Assembly: GCA_028023455.1 (NCBI GenBank)
Contig: JAQFVV010000001.1
Location: 19,523,611 to 19,587,610 of the forward strand
Reading direction: 5' to 3'
Origin: Epiperipatus broadwayi
Taxonomy: Eukaryota > Onychophora > Udeonychophora > Euonychophora > Peripatidae
Length of the DNA: 64,000 nt
Shown: positions 11,711 through 21,575 of the stretch, in pieces
Layout: each line of letters starts with the position of its first letter
Numbering within the stretch: position 1 is the stretch's first letter
Program-made: the position numbers and the translations under genes
The notes under the pieces: generated by a model
What the model saw: only the letters and a program-made list of their open reading frames with translations
The model's database searches: none
What the model was told of the DNA's origin: nothing

Positions 11711-12103
11711 AAACTAGATCTAAAACACATACTCTGAGTGTTTAAGAAACAATTTCCATTCAGCTTGCAAGCGTGAATCTTTTAGACACGTAATGTCTTC
11801 AAACTCAGCATAGCATGCCAGATAGCTACATGGGTCTGATATCAGTTCAGCATCATCACATAGTAGAAGCCTCTGCAATATATATTATTGCAAGAAAGAC
11901 CTCAAAGGTACATTTGTTTCTTGCAATGATATATATTGCAGAGGCTTCTACTATGTGGTGATGCTGAACTGATATCAGACCCATGTAGCTATCTGGCATG
12001 CTATGCTGAGTTTGAAGACATTACGTGTCTAAAAGATTCACGCTTGCAAGCTGAATAGAAATTGTTTCTTAAACGCTCAGAGTTTGTGTTTTAGATCTAG
12101 TTT

Positions 12104-12169
12104 CTTAATCCTGTCCTTCACTGACGATAGCAAATAGCTTGAAATCATGATATGAAGGTGGAAATTAAG
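12104..12169 (+). ncRNA. Hammerhead ribozyme motif A3
   Basis: Elements in order: outer stem I CUUAAU; inner stem I CCUUCA; core box CUGACGA (position 7 is C, which is allowed); stem II AGC/GCU closed by a U.U pair; core box GAAA; stem III AUC/GAU with a two-base loop; A at position 17; then UGAAGG (inner stem I) and AUUAAG (outer stem I). Inner and outer stem I are each six perfect pairs around a five-by-five internal loop, as in hammerheads that use loop-loop contacts. Predicted cleavage lies between 12152 and 12153. A three-pair stem III is typical of retrozyme and Penelope-associated hammerheads. The U.U closing pair, where G-C is usual, is a weakness. Confidence 0.85.
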
Positions 12170-12504
12170 TTAGAGATAGTGAAATACTCGCTCTGATGTT
12201 TATGTAAACAAACGCTTGAAGGTGTTTTTGGTATAACACCATCTATAGTCATAAATACAAGCGTATGCAAGTTTTTAACTTGTGTTTTTTGTTTTTCATA
12301 AATGTACCTTTGAGGTCTTTCTTGCAATGATATATATTGCAGAGGCTTCTACTATGTGGTGATGCTGAACTGATATCAGACCCATGTAGCTATCTGGCAT
12401 GCTATGCTGAGTTTGAAGACATTACGTGTCTAAAAGATTCACGCTTGCAAGCTGAATAGAAATTGTTTCTTAAACGCTCAGAGTTTGTGTTTTAGATCTA
12501 GTTT

Positions 12505-12570
12505 CTTAATCCTGTCCTTCACTGACGATAGCAAATAGCTTGAAATCATGATATGAAGGTGGAAATTAAG
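12505..12570 (+). ncRNA. Hammerhead ribozyme motif A4
   Basis: Identical in core and stems to A3, exactly 401 bases further on. Predicted cleavage lies between 12553 and 12554. Cleavage of a read-through + transcript at A3 and A4 would release a 401-nt monomer. Confidence 0.85.
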
Positions 12571-12905
12571 TTAGAGATAGTGAAATACTCGCTCTGATGT
12601 TTATGTAAACAAACGCTTGAAGGTGTTTTTGGTATAACGCCATCTATAGTCATAAATACAAGCGTATGCAAGTTTTTAACTTGTGTTTTTTGTTTTTCAT
12701 AAATGTACCTTTGAGGTCTTTCTTGCAATGATATATATTGCAGAGGCTTCTACTATGTGGTGATGCTGAACTGATATCAGACCCATGTAGCTATCTGGCA
12801 TGCTATGCTGAGTTTGAAGACATTACGTGTCTAAAAGATTCACACTTGCAAGCTGAATAGAAATTGTTTCTTAAACGCTCAGAGTTTGTGTTTTAGATCT
12901 AGTTT

Positions 12906-12971
12906 CTTAATCCTGTCCTTCACTGACGATAGCAAATAGCTTGAAATCATGATATGAAGGTGGAAATTAAG
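12906..12971 (+). ncRNA. Hammerhead ribozyme motif A5
   Basis: Identical in core and stems to A3 and A4, 401 bases after A4. Predicted cleavage lies between 12954 and 12955. Confidence 0.85.
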
Positions 12972-13586
12972 TTAGAGATAGTGAAATACTCACTCTGATG
13001 TTTATGTAAACAAATGCTTGAAGGTGTTTTTGGTATAACACCATCTATAGTCATAAATACAAGCGTATGCAAGTTTTTAACTTGTGTTTTTTGTTTTTCA
13101 TATATATATGGAGAACTAACTACAACAGTTGGGGATGTTAATATCCTAATGCTTCCCGCATACCAAAGTTAAAAGTTTACAAGTAAAGTTCACTCTGCCT
13201 GTGACAGGCATAAATTTATTATCCATGAGGAGCCCAATTGGGCATTGTAAAATAATAAAAGATCAGTATGATCTGTTTAAGGTCCTAGTCAGCTGTATTA
13301 CCCTACAGGCACTGATTATCTGGGATATTTCCTATTGAACATACACCCACCAGCATTGTAGCAGGAAAAAGACCTCGAGTCTTTTGACTTTTGCTTTAAT
13401 ACCTGTCACATGTCAGTCTCATTTGCTTTCTTTATATTTCTGGAGTAGTTGGTGACATGTATCAGTGAGATGTTAAATCCAGGTTCCACTAACTAGACTT
13501 GTTTCATTCTATAAACACCTGTTATGAAAATTAGCTTGACAATCTGCAACTGTTGTTAATTGTTATTATTTCATATTGTTATTACT

Positions 13587-13607
13587 CTCTCTCTCTCTCT
13601 TTCTCTA
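13587..13607 (-). other. Polypurine tract of the gypsy element
   Basis: The + strand is CT-rich, so the minus strand reads as a long GA tract directly upstream of the 3' LTR. This is where a primer for plus-strand DNA synthesis should lie. The right LTR lacks this tract and instead abuts (TA)n, as expected outside the element. Confidence 0.6.
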
Positions 13608-13885
13608 GTTTGCTATTAACTGAAAGGAAACCCTTTGATTCCTCTTGGAGGCCTTAAAGGAACCGAGCAGGGCAAATTCCTAATGTCCACTCCATACGTT
13701 CTTGTCGTTGCAGCTGTTATTACTATATGTTTATTCATATAGTATACGAACATGGATGGGCTGCTCACCAACACGCATTAGCCAGCGTGGTGAGTTTATT
13801 GGCTATTTACCTCTGAGTTTAAGATCAAGAAACACCATGGTCTTTCTTCTCAGTGCCTGATAAGGCAGAATGAATGTTTGTGTAA

Positions 13886-16636
13886 ATGATAAAGATTTTT
13901 CCCAATTATACAATTATGACAGACAAAAATAAAGCATGGCCCTTAATCCCAGGAGGCTGTAAAGTCACCAACCAAGGCAGCGGTTGGTGGCCAAAGGTGG
14001 AGGGTGCTAAGAATATCCTGGAGGCGGACCCAGGCTGCCATTTGATGATGACTTTTTATTTAGGTACTTACAACTGCAGATCACTTTCAAGTGAAGGAAG
14101 ATTGCAAGAATTAGAAGAAGAACTCTCTTATATTAAATGGGATATTATTGGACTTTGTGAAGTTAGAAGAAAAGGTGAAGAGACAATTGATTTAAAAAGT
14201 GGACATATGCTCTATTATAAAGGCACAAATATTGGAAATACAAGTGGAGTAGGATTCATTATAAATAAAAAGTGGAAGAACAATATTGTGGAGATTGATG
14301 GTGTATCAGACAGAGTGGCAAGATTAGTTATACAACTTAATAGCAGATATCAAATGCAGATAATTCAGGTTTATGCCCCAACAAGTTCTCACAGTGATGA
14401 AGTAGTAGAAGATTTTTATATGGATGTACAAAAGGCTTTTGATCAGAGTAAAAAACATTTTAAAATTGTTATGGGAGATTTTAATGCTAGAATTGGTAAA
14501 CAAATGAAAGATGAAAGTGTTGTAGGTAATTTTGGTTATGGTAATAGAAATGAGAAAGGACATAGACTTGTGGAGTTTGCAGAGAAGGAAAAACTTTATA
14601 TTATGAATTCTTTTTTTGAGAAAAATGTTAGAAGGAAATGGACATGGAAGCATCCAAATGAAGGTACAGCAGAATTGGATTATATTTTGACAAACAGGAA
14701 ATACATATTTCAAGATTGTAATGTTCTTAATAAATTTAACACAGGAAGTGATCATCGATTAGTAAGGGGTAAGATACATGTTAATGTAAAACTAGAGAGA
14801 CAAAAATTATTAAGAAAAACTATATTTACAGTTGATATTCCTAATCTTCAGAAACATTCTAATGAATTTAAATTAGAACTTACAAATCGGTTTCAAGTAT
14901 TAGTAGATTTTGAACATGATTCAGATTTGAATGAAATTAATATGAAAATAACTGATACACTTTTAAAAACTGCAACAAAGATAGCTGGTAGAAAAAAGCA
15001 GCAATTGACTAATAAAATTTCTACTGAGACTAGAGAACTTATGAAGAAAAGAAGGAATATGAAGATATGCAAGAATGATGCATTAAAAAGAATTGAATAT
15101 CTCGAATTTTGTAAAATGGTGCGGAAAAGAGTTGAAAATGATATAAGAAAGTATAACTGTGAACTAGCAAGAAAAGCTGTAGAAGAAAATAAAAGTCTTA
15201 AGAATGTAAAACAACATTTTGGTATTGGTAGGAAATTTATATCTGCAATAAGGAAAAAAGATGGAATTATTACTAAAAAGAGGGATGACATTATGAAATT
15301 TGTAGAAGATTTTTATCAAGAATTATATAGTAATAAAGAACAAGTACCTCCTATATCTATTACATCTTCCGAATTGCCCAGAATTTTAAATGAAGAAGTG
15401 AGAAATGCAATTAAATGTATGGAAAAAGGAAAGGCTCCAGGTAATGATGGAATTATAATTGATATATTAAAAGAAGCAGGTGAAGAAACAGAAAAAATAT
15501 TAGCAAAGTTATATACCAAATGTCTAAATGATAAAGATGTACCGGATGATTGGAAGAATGCAGTAATAATATTAATATTTAAAAAAGGTGATAAAGAAGA
15601 TATTAGAAATTACAGACCTATCAGCCTTTTATCAGTTTTATATAAAATTTTTACCAAGATAATTACAACTCGTCTACAGAGAACCTTGGATTTTCACCAA
15701 CCAAGAGAACAAGCTGGATTTAAAAGTGGTTTTAGTACAGTAGATCATATTCAAGTATTGAGAGAAGTTATAGAAAGGACAAATGAATATGAGTTGTCAT
15801 TATGTTTTGGATTTGTAGATTATGAAAAGGCATTTGATTCTATAAACATTTCTTCAGTGATTAAAGCATTGGATCATCAAGGTATAGATCCAGGATATTG
15901 TCATATTTTAAAGAATATTTATAAAAATGCAACAGCAACAATTAGATTACATAATGATACTGGGAAAGTCAACATTGAGAAAGGTGTAAGACAAGGTGAC
16001 TCCATATCTCCAAAACTTTTTACAGCAGTGTTGCAAGAAGTATTTTGTGGATTAAAATGGGAAACTAAAGGAGTGAAAGTAAATGGAGATTATTTAAGTC
16101 ATTTAGATTTCGCAGATGATGTAGTTGTTTTTGCAAATAATGCTTCCGAGCTGCAGGAAATGTTGCAGGAGTTATCAGATGAAAGTAGGAAAGTAGGACT
16201 AAAGATAAATGTTAAAAAGACTAAAGTAATGTTTAATCGATTTGCTCAAAATATGAAAATAAAGATTGATTATGATGAATTAGAAGAAGTTAAGAGTTAC
16301 AAATACCTTGGTCAGATTATTAATACAGATGGAAACATAATAGAGGAAATTAATCATAGAATTAAACTTGGTTGGAGTGCTTTTGGTAGAAATAACTTGA
16401 TATTAAAAGGAAATATGCCTATGTGTTTGAAAAGAAAGGTTTTTAACAAATGTGTTTTACCAGTTCTTACTTATGGATCTGAGACTTGGACACTTAATAG
16501 AAGATCAATACAGAGACTTCAGACCACTCAAAGAAGTATGGAGAGATGTATGTTGGGAGTAACAAGAAGAGATCGAAAACGCAATGTATGGGTAAGAGAA
16601 CAAACAGGTGTTACTGACCTCATTGAAAAAAATTAA
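13886..16636 (+). CDS. RTE LINE polyprotein: AP endonuclease-reverse transcriptase
   Basis: The 916-codon ORF makes the protein that nicks target DNA and copies element RNA into it. The APE-type endonuclease spans about residues 58-300, with TYNCRSL, GLCEVRRKGEE, YAPTSSH, GDFNARIG and SDHRLVRGKI carrying the catalytic Asp, Glu, Asn and His positions. The reverse transcriptase spans about 490-800, with PGNDGI, NYRPISLLSVLYK, FVDYEKAFDS (first catalytic Asp), GVRQGDSISP and FADD (catalytic Asp pair). The start at 13886 is the first ATG; 13916 is an alternative, and the conserved part begins only near residue 58. The ORF stops at 16636 because of one extra A in a seven-A run (about 16627-16633). 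The true C-terminus continues in the next frame to about 16874. The copy is otherwise intact and so young. Confidence 0.9.
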   Translation: MIKIFPNYTIMTDKNKAWPLIPGGCKVTNQGSGWWPKVEGAKNILEADPGCHLMMTFYLGTYNCRSLSSEGRLQELEEELSYIKWDIIGLCEVRRKGEETIDLKSGHMLYYKGTNIGNTSGVGFIINKKWKNNIVEIDGVSDRVARLVIQLNSRYQMQIIQVYAPTSSHSDEVVEDFYMDVQKAFDQSKKHFKIVMGDFNARIGKQMKDESVVGNFGYGNRNEKGHRLVEFAEKEKLYIMNSFFEKNVRRKWTWKHPNEGTAELDYILTNRKYIFQDCNVLNKFNTGSDHRLVRGKIHVNVKLERQKLLRKTIFTVDIPNLQKHSNEFKLELTNRFQVLVDFEHDSDLNEINMKITDTLLKTATKIAGRKKQQLTNKISTETRELMKKRRNMKICKNDALKRIEYLEFCKMVRKRVENDIRKYNCELARKAVEENKSLKNVKQHFGIGRKFISAIRKKDGIITKKRDDIMKFVEDFYQELYSNKEQVPPISITSSELPRILNEEVRNAIKCMEKGKAPGNDGIIIDILKEAGEETEKILAKLYTKCLNDKDVPDDWKNAVIILIFKKGDKEDIRNYRPISLLSVLYKIFTKIITTRLQRTLDFHQPREQAGFKSGFSTVDHIQVLREVIERTNEYELSLCFGFVDYEKAFDSINISSVIKALDHQGIDPGYCHILKNIYKNATATIRLHNDTGKVNIEKGVRQGDSISPKLFTAVLQEVFCGLKWETKGVKVNGDYLSHLDFADDVVVFANNASELQEMLQELSDESRKVGLKINVKKTKVMFNRFAQNMKIKIDYDELEEVKSYKYLGQIINTDGNIIEEINHRIKLGWSAFGRNNLILKGNMPMCLKRKVFNKCVLPVLTYGSETWTLNRRSIQRLQTTQRSMERCMLGVTRRDRKRNVWVREQTGVTDLIEKN

Positions 16637-16874
16637 AAGATTGAAGTGGAGTTGGGCTGGACATATTGCTAGAAGAGATGATAATAGATGGACAATTGAA
16701 ATTTTAAACTGGATTCCAAGAGATTGTAAAAGACCCAGAAGGAGACCACATGTAAGATGGATGGATGAAATAAGAAAATGTGTAGGGGTGATGTGGAGAA
16801 GAGAAGCTAAAGATCGGAGAAGATGGATTAAACTTGGAGAGACCTTCATCCTGCAGTGGATTGATAATGGTTGA
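16620..16874 (+). CDS. C-terminal end of the RTE protein, in the +1 frame
   Basis: Past the A-run the frame KIKRLKWSWAGHIARRDDNRW, then WIPRDCKRPRRRPHVRWMDEI and a closing ILQWIDNG continues to the TGA at 16872-16874. The 'WaGHiAR..d.RW....l.W.PR..kR..gRP..RW.Dei' block is the usual C-terminal signature of RTE-like LINEs and completes the 916-codon ORF. A single-base indel in a homopolymer separates the two, which may be a real mutation or an assembly error. Confidence 0.85.
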   Translation, partial: SLKKIKRLKWSWAGHIARRDDNRWTIEILNWIPRDCKRPRRRPHVRWMDEIRKCVGVMWRREAKDRRRWIKLGETFILQWIDNG

Positions 16875-16880
16875 TAATGA

Positions 16881-16884
<4 letters not shown>

Positions 16885-16958
<74 letters not shown>
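16885..16958. repeat. (TA)n microsatellite at the LINE 3' end
   Basis: About 37 TA units. The Ile-Tyr frames on both strands are artefacts. Confidence 0.95.
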
Positions 16959-16959
<1 letters not shown>

Positions 16960-18117
16960 CACTCCTTCTTTACTCCAGAAATGGCTTCTCTATTATTCAG
17001 ATATAGTCTCTCAATTTGTATGGCTTTTGTATTTTCCTTTTTGGTCAGCATATATCCATTTGTTTTTTCATCTGGTTATGACATAGGAATCCCATCTATT
17101 TCATTATTGACAGGTGTTGTCTCTTTTTCTGTTTCTGCTTGTTGCTCTATATCCAATTTCTCTTGGTCCTGTAATCTTACTTCACTTGAAATATGTGTCA
17201 ACATTTGCAGTTCTTCTACCATGCGATGTCTGAGATGGTTTATGTGTCTTCTATATGTTGCGCCATCTTGTAACTAGATAATTATTATGTGCAGGGGTAA
17301 CAGTCTTGTAATTATGCCTTCTACCCATTTTTTTCTGTAGCATATCCTGGACCCAAACTCTATCTCCTTTTGCAAAAATATTTGTATAACTTTCACTATT
17401 CATTTTTTTGATGGGGTTTGGAAGCAGTAATGGTAATTTAATGCACAATTTCCTGTCCATTAGTAATTACACTGGTGAATTTTCCATAGCTGTTGATAGT
17501 ATTGAGTGTTGGTGTTGCATTTTGTTATTGATAGTACTCTGAAGATCCTGGTTATCTAGCTTTCTTAAGGCTTTCTTTATATATTGTACCACCTTTTCAG
17601 CAGTCCATTCGACTCTGGGTGATAAGCTGGTGCCTGTATGTGTTTTATATCATTCTTCTGAAAATATCCTTCAGATTCTGTAGCCATAAATGCTGTTCCA
17701 TTGTCAGATACAATTGTTTCTGGCAGTCCATGGCAGGAAAATACTGAACTTAGTATCTTAATAGTTTTATTGGCACTAACATCTTTTACTATTCTACACT
17801 CTGTCCACTTGAATATGCACCAATAATCACCAATAGTATCTTCCCATTTATTGGACCAGCATGGTCTATGTGAAGTCTTTGCCAAACTGTTGTTACCTTT
17901 GGCTATGAGTTGTAATCTTTGGTTGGCATATTCATCTGTCTCTGACATGGGCACATTTTTTAATATTTTGCTCGATGTCGCTTGACATTTTTGGCCCCCA
18001 TATGTAGCTACAAGCCAGTGCTTTTGCTCGTACTACTCCTGGGTTCCCTTCATGCAATAAATTTAAAACTTGTTGTCTGACCTCCATAGGAATAACAACC
18101 TGATCACCCATTGACAC
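16960..18117 (-). pseudogene. Gypsy integrase and C-terminal region, frameshifted
   Basis: The frame 18117-17932 carries an integrase zinc-binding-like stretch (LLHEGNPGVVRAK, then a Cys-x-His near its end). It passes by a frameshift into 17954-17577. There a minus-strand stretch with a DDE core block reads VSDNGTAFMA and later APAYHPESNGLLKRW, carrying the second catalytic Asp and the Glu. The first Asp lies in a shifted frame, where HIDHAGPINGK is readable. At 17460-17250 comes FAKGDRVWVQD, the SH3-like C-terminal module. A Glu/Gln-rich tail follows to about 16960. Integrase would insert the cDNA copy into the genome. Several frame breaks make it inactive. Confidence 0.8.
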
Positions 18118-18339
18118 ACAGCCTTTCCAAATTGATAATTTATATTTGCCCCAAAACTCGGGTCAACATATTCAGGCCTCAAATCTGGCCATCATTTTTA
18201 ATCCATTGCTTTAATATTTGGTAGCCCTGATTGACATTTGTCCAATTTTCTACCCTTTTACTATTTAATATGTCTGAGTTTAATACATCTACACAATTTG
18301 TTTCAACCTCTGTACTAATTTTCTCTTGTTTATCTGGAA

Positions 18340-18893
18340 TTTGTTACAGTGTGTCTGCATGTGTTATTCCTTTGCCTTTTTGATATTGAAGTATATAGTC
18401 ATATGCTGCCAAAGTATTTCTCCAGTGCATCATGCATGGGCTTAAATGTTCAGGTGCTAGTCTATCATGGCCCAAAATCCCAAGTAGTGGTTTGTGATCA
18501 GTAATTATTGTAAAGTTTCTGCCAAACAGGAATTGATGAAATTTTCTAAGACCAAAAATAATATCCAGTGCCTCTTTGTCTGATTGGCTGTAGTTCCTTT
18601 CTTCTTTTGAAAGGGTTTTTGATGCATACACAATGCGGCACTCTCCTTTGTAGCATGGATGAGATAGTACTGCTCCTACTCCCCATTTCAGATGCATCAG
18701 TGGTTAAGTGTACTTTGCTATTATAATGCACTAACAGTTTATCTGATGATAGTAAGGCTTTCATTTGCTGAAAAGCCTCTTGATGCACTTTTTCCCATTT
18801 CCACCTTTGATTCTTCTTTAATAAATTGTATAAAGATTTTGCAATCTGAACCTTGTTCTTCAATAAAGGCTTGAAAAAATTCATCAATCCCAA
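18340..18893 (-). pseudogene. Gypsy RT tether and RNase H, frameshifted
   Basis: The frame 18893-18546 begins with the tether (MGLMNFFKPLLKN...LYNLLKKNQRWKWEKVHQEAF) and enters RNase H at VHLTTDASEMG, the first catalytic Asp. Past a frameshift the frame 18697-18344 continues with GVGAVLSH, RIVYASKTLSKEERNYSQSDKEALDIIFGLRKFHQFLFGR (catalytic Glu) and TIITDHKPLLGIL (catalytic Asp). RNase H degrades the RNA strand of the RNA-DNA hybrid. One frameshift separates the halves. Confidence 0.85.
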
Positions 18894-18949
18894 AAATGCC
18901 TACAGCTGTTTGACATTGATTGGTGGAGAGATATCCATCACTGCCATTA

Positions 18950-19957
18950 CTTTCTACAATAATGGTTTCTTCCCCCTGTCTGAAATCAAGTGACCTAAAA
19001 TGTTAATTGTTTTTCCATTCATACAGTTTTTTGTGCATTCAGTTTTATGCCTAATTTCTGTAATTTCTTGCACATAGTGAGGAGCCTTTCTTGTAACTTG
19101 TCTTCCGAATTTGCCATGATATATATCATCGAAGTATGGAATGATTCCCTCTAAACCTTGTAACAAAGCATTAATCTTTGCTTGAAAAATATTTGGTGCT
19201 ATAGAAATGCCAAACAGTAGTCTGTTGCATTTATTTAAGCCCATGTGGGTCGTAAGTGCTAATTTTTTTGCTGATTTATCCATTACACAAATCTGGTGAA
19301 ATGTAGAGTTTAGATCTAACTTGTCAAAATATGAAACATTTTGTAGACCTGCTAGTAAGTCCCTTATGTTTGGGACAGAGTATGCTGCCTATTTAAATAT
19401 TTCTTTATTATAACCTGGTAATCCCCACACAACCTAACATCCCCATTTGGTTTGGTTATTACCACTAACAGTGCAGCCCAATCAGAGGTTTCGATGGGCA
19501 TTAATACTCCTTTTTTGACTAAAGATTTTAGCTTATCTTCAACCTTCACTCTTTGTGCAAATGGCATTGGACATGCATTTTCTAATAATTCTATTCCAAC
19601 TGGTTTCGTATTTTTCAATCCCAATTCTTCATTAAAAAGCTCTGGGTATTTTCTAGTTATTTCCTGCTCTACAGAAATCCCTTTTATAATATTAATTTGT
19701 ATTCCTAATTCACAGAACCAATCTCTCCCTATAATGGGGTTAATTTTTGCATTTATGATATATAACTCTAGATTTAGTTTTTTACCATTATACTTGATTG
19801 TCACTGTAACCGGGCTGCAAATTTTAAGCTCATGGCCATTTACGTCTTTTATTCTAATACTTGTTTTCTCTAGCGAACTCTTAAAATTATTTGCTGACAA
19901 ACTCTCCCAATCTGTAAGAGACATTATAGAAATGGCTGATCCACTGTCTATTTCCAC
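18950..19957 (-). pseudogene. Gypsy aspartic protease and reverse transcriptase, broken
   Basis: The frame 19957-19364 opens with MEIDSGSA, the Asp-Ser-Gly active site of a retroviral-type protease. It continues through IIGRDW and into the RT fingers (FAQRVKVEDKLKSLVKKGVL, WAALLVVITKPNGDVRLCGDY). After a stop, the frame continuing at about 19350-18954 carries FDKLDLNSTFHQI (catalytic Asp motif), NRLLFGISIAPNIFQ and YFDDI, the Asp-Asp active site with Phe where Leu is usual. Protease would cut the polyprotein and RT would copy element RNA. In-frame stops and shifts show decay. Confidence 0.85.
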
Positions 19958-20039
19958 TTCTATTTTCCTTTCTTGAATTTTTACTTTTAATCATAAACTG
20001 ATGTATCTCTTTCATGTGTAGATTTTTAATTTATGTTTT

Positions 20040-20815
20040 TTTTTTATTAATTTCCCTCCCCTAACTTTCTGACATAGGGTTTTCAATCCTACCCTCTTTT
20101 TTACACACTAGTGTCAAATGCCCCTTTTTACCATATTTGAAACAAGAATTTTTGTTCCATTTGCACTCTTTCTTTGTATGTCATAATTTACCACAACAGT
20201 AACAGGTAATTTTAGTGTTGTTTTTACCTTTTGGCACATAAGGGCTACCGTTCCTGAAAATTCCCATTTTTGCATTTCTCTTCCGACCTTGCTCTAAAAG
20301 CCTGAGCATGCTCCAAAATGAGCTCATATGCCATGCTCTTCTTAATGGCCATTTCATATGTTAATTCTGGTCCTACTAACAATTGTTGCCTAAGCCTGTT
20401 ATCCACTATCCCCCAGAGTATTTATCCATAAGGATTTCCTTTACAAAATCACCATACACTCAATCTTTAGCTAATTTTTTCAAAGACAATTATACTCTTT
20501 TATTTTCTCGATCTTTAGTTGCTTTCTATTATGCAGGGTTAATCTCACAATGTGATGCGAGGAATGTGGGCTAAAATGTTTAATTTTTTTAATTACTTCT
20601 TCATATTTAACCTTCTCAGGCAATGGTAGTTCAAAATATTTACTTATAACTTCGATTACTTTCTTGTCCTCAAAACACATGAGTGCTGTGAGTTTTTCTT
20701 TATTATTGTCTATCTATTCAAGATAAAAAAATTCTATTTGGGTTATATATAATGGCCATTCAGACATGTTATCTACACTAAATTCTCCTATGCTATTCTG
20801 ACCAAATGAATACAT
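20040..20815 (-). pseudogene. Gypsy gag, broken, with two zinc knuckles
   Basis: A plausible start ATG lies at 20815-20813 (MYSFGQNSIGEF...WPLYITQIEFF). It is followed by interrupted gag sequence, including 20680-20480 (ISKYFELPLPEKVKYEEVIKKIKHF..H). The C-terminal nucleocapsid has two CCHC knuckles. The first (20204-20163) fits C-x2-C-x4-H-x4-C but contains a stop. The second (about 20150-20107) reads C-x2-Y-x4-H-x4-C, with Tyr in place of the second Cys. Gag would form the particle and bind element RNA. Stops at several places make it non-functional. Confidence 0.75.
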
Positions 20816-20905
20816 TTTTTATTACAAATCTAAACCGTTCAATTTTTTTTTTTGCAATTAACCACTATCTCATTCTGATCCTCCTTTCTCCATTTAGAAG
20901 GATTA

Positions 20906-20923
20906 ATCCTGTCAACTGCACCA
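20906..20923 (-). other. Candidate primer-binding site
   Basis: On the minus strand, seven bases inside the 5' LTR end, the sequence starts TGGTGCAGTTGACAGG. It begins with the TGG that pairs with a tRNA CCA end. The matching tRNA was not identified, so this is tentative. Confidence 0.35.
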
Positions 20924-20930
20924 CTTAATT

Positions 20931-21533
20931 TGCTGTGTCCTGGCTTTTTCCAAATGATCAGCAATGTTAACTTAGTTTAATAAACAGAGACCAGGTGTGC
21001 AATATAATAGTTTAATATACAATAAATAGATTAATACACATAAAATAGCTAACATTTATATATAATATGAAGAAATAACTACAACAGTTGGGGATATTAA
21101 TATCCTAATACTCCCCATGTACCAAAGTTAAAAGTTTACAAGTAAAGTTCACTCTACCTGCAACAGACACTAATTTATTATTCACGAAAAGTCCAATTGG
21201 GCGTTATAAAATAATAAAAGATCAGTATGATCTGTTTAAGGCCCTAGTCAGCTGGATTACCTACAGGTGATGATTACCTGGGATATTCTGTCCTCTTGAA
21301 CATATGCCTGTCAGCACTATAGCAGGAAAAGGACCTTAAGTCTTTTGACTTGTTTTTATACCTGTCATGTATCAGTTTCACTTTCTTTCTTTATATTTCT
21401 GGAGTAGTTGGTAACCCATATCTGTCAGACATTAGATCCAGGTTCCACTGACTTGTTTCATTCTACATACACTAGTTATGAAAATTAGCTTAACAATCTG
21501 AAACTGTTGTCAATTGTTATTATTCTATATTGT

Positions 21534-21539
<6 letters not shown>
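20931..21539 (-). repeat. 5' LTR of the gypsy element
   Basis: About 609 bases, matching the split left LTR across its whole length. It starts TGCTGTGTCC. Its outer end runs into (TA)n at 21538-21575, so the last bases are uncertain. Confidence 0.85.

Positions 21540-21575
<36 letters not shown>

Larger units (their letters stand above)
11157..13100. repeat. Hammerhead repeat array, family A: five 401-bp units, two forward then three inverted
   Basis: Units 1 and 2 (about 11157-11920) are in one orientation. Units 3, 4 and 5 (11921-12321, 12322-12722, 12723-13100) are reverse complements of them. The repeat period is exactly 401 bases between units 3, 4 and 5 and 407 between 1 and 2, the difference being a 6-base insertion. 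Units differ by only a few bases, so the array is young compared with the LTR it split. Each unit carries one hammerhead ribozyme motif. No protein is encoded; the 60-codon frames that recur in the units are by-products of the repetition. Tandem 300-400-bp units with ribozymes are what animal retrozymes look like. Confidence 0.85.
11010..13586 (-). repeat. 3' LTR of the gypsy element, split by a 1.94-kb insertion
   Basis: The sequence from 11010 (TGCTGTGTCC...) matches the right LTR from 20931. Homology breaks at the (AT)n tract ending at 11156 and resumes at 13101, where 'actacaacagttggggat' is shared. Without the insertion the LTR is about 0.63 kb, the same as the right copy. The divergence between copies (several percent by eye) suggests an old integration. 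The right boundary is approximate because both copies end in simple repeats. Confidence 0.85.
13613..16958 (+). mobile_element. RTE-clade LINE inserted in the gypsy element
   Basis: About 3.3 kb. It comprises a GC-richer 5' untranslated region (to about 13885), one large ORF with AP endonuclease and reverse transcriptase, a short 3' end with TGATAATGATGA, and a (TA)n tract (16885-16958). Gypsy sequence resumes after 16958. No second ORF and no poly(A) tail are present, which fits RTE. The exact 5' boundary and a target-site duplication could not be fixed. The older relic at 2035-2720 is the same family. Confidence 0.85.
11010..21539 (-). mobile_element. Ty3/gypsy LTR retrotransposon, minus strand, with nested insertions
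   Basis: Two near-identical flanking repeats (11010-11156 plus 13101-13586, and 20931-21539) enclose gag-pol remains on the minus strand. Order from the right: 5' LTR, gag (20815-20040), protease and RT (19957-18950), RNase H (18893-18340), integrase (18117-17577), C-terminal region (to about 16960), a polypurine tract, and the 3' LTR. Protease-RT-RNase H-integrase is the Ty3/gypsy order. Frame breaks in almost every domain show the element is dead. Two younger insertions interrupt it: an RTE LINE (about 13613-16958) between pol and the polypurine tract, and a hammerhead-repeat array (11157-13100) inside the left LTR. Confidence 0.9.

Noticed and set aside
11487-12728. A repeated 60-codon frame beginning MQERPQ in array A
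   Set aside because: It recurs only because the 401-bp unit is repeated, covers less than half the unit and has no motif; the conserved constraint in the unit is the ribozyme.
14324-15519. Minus-strand open frames of 67-143 codons inside the LINE
   Set aside because: Shadows of the RTE coding strand with no independent motif.
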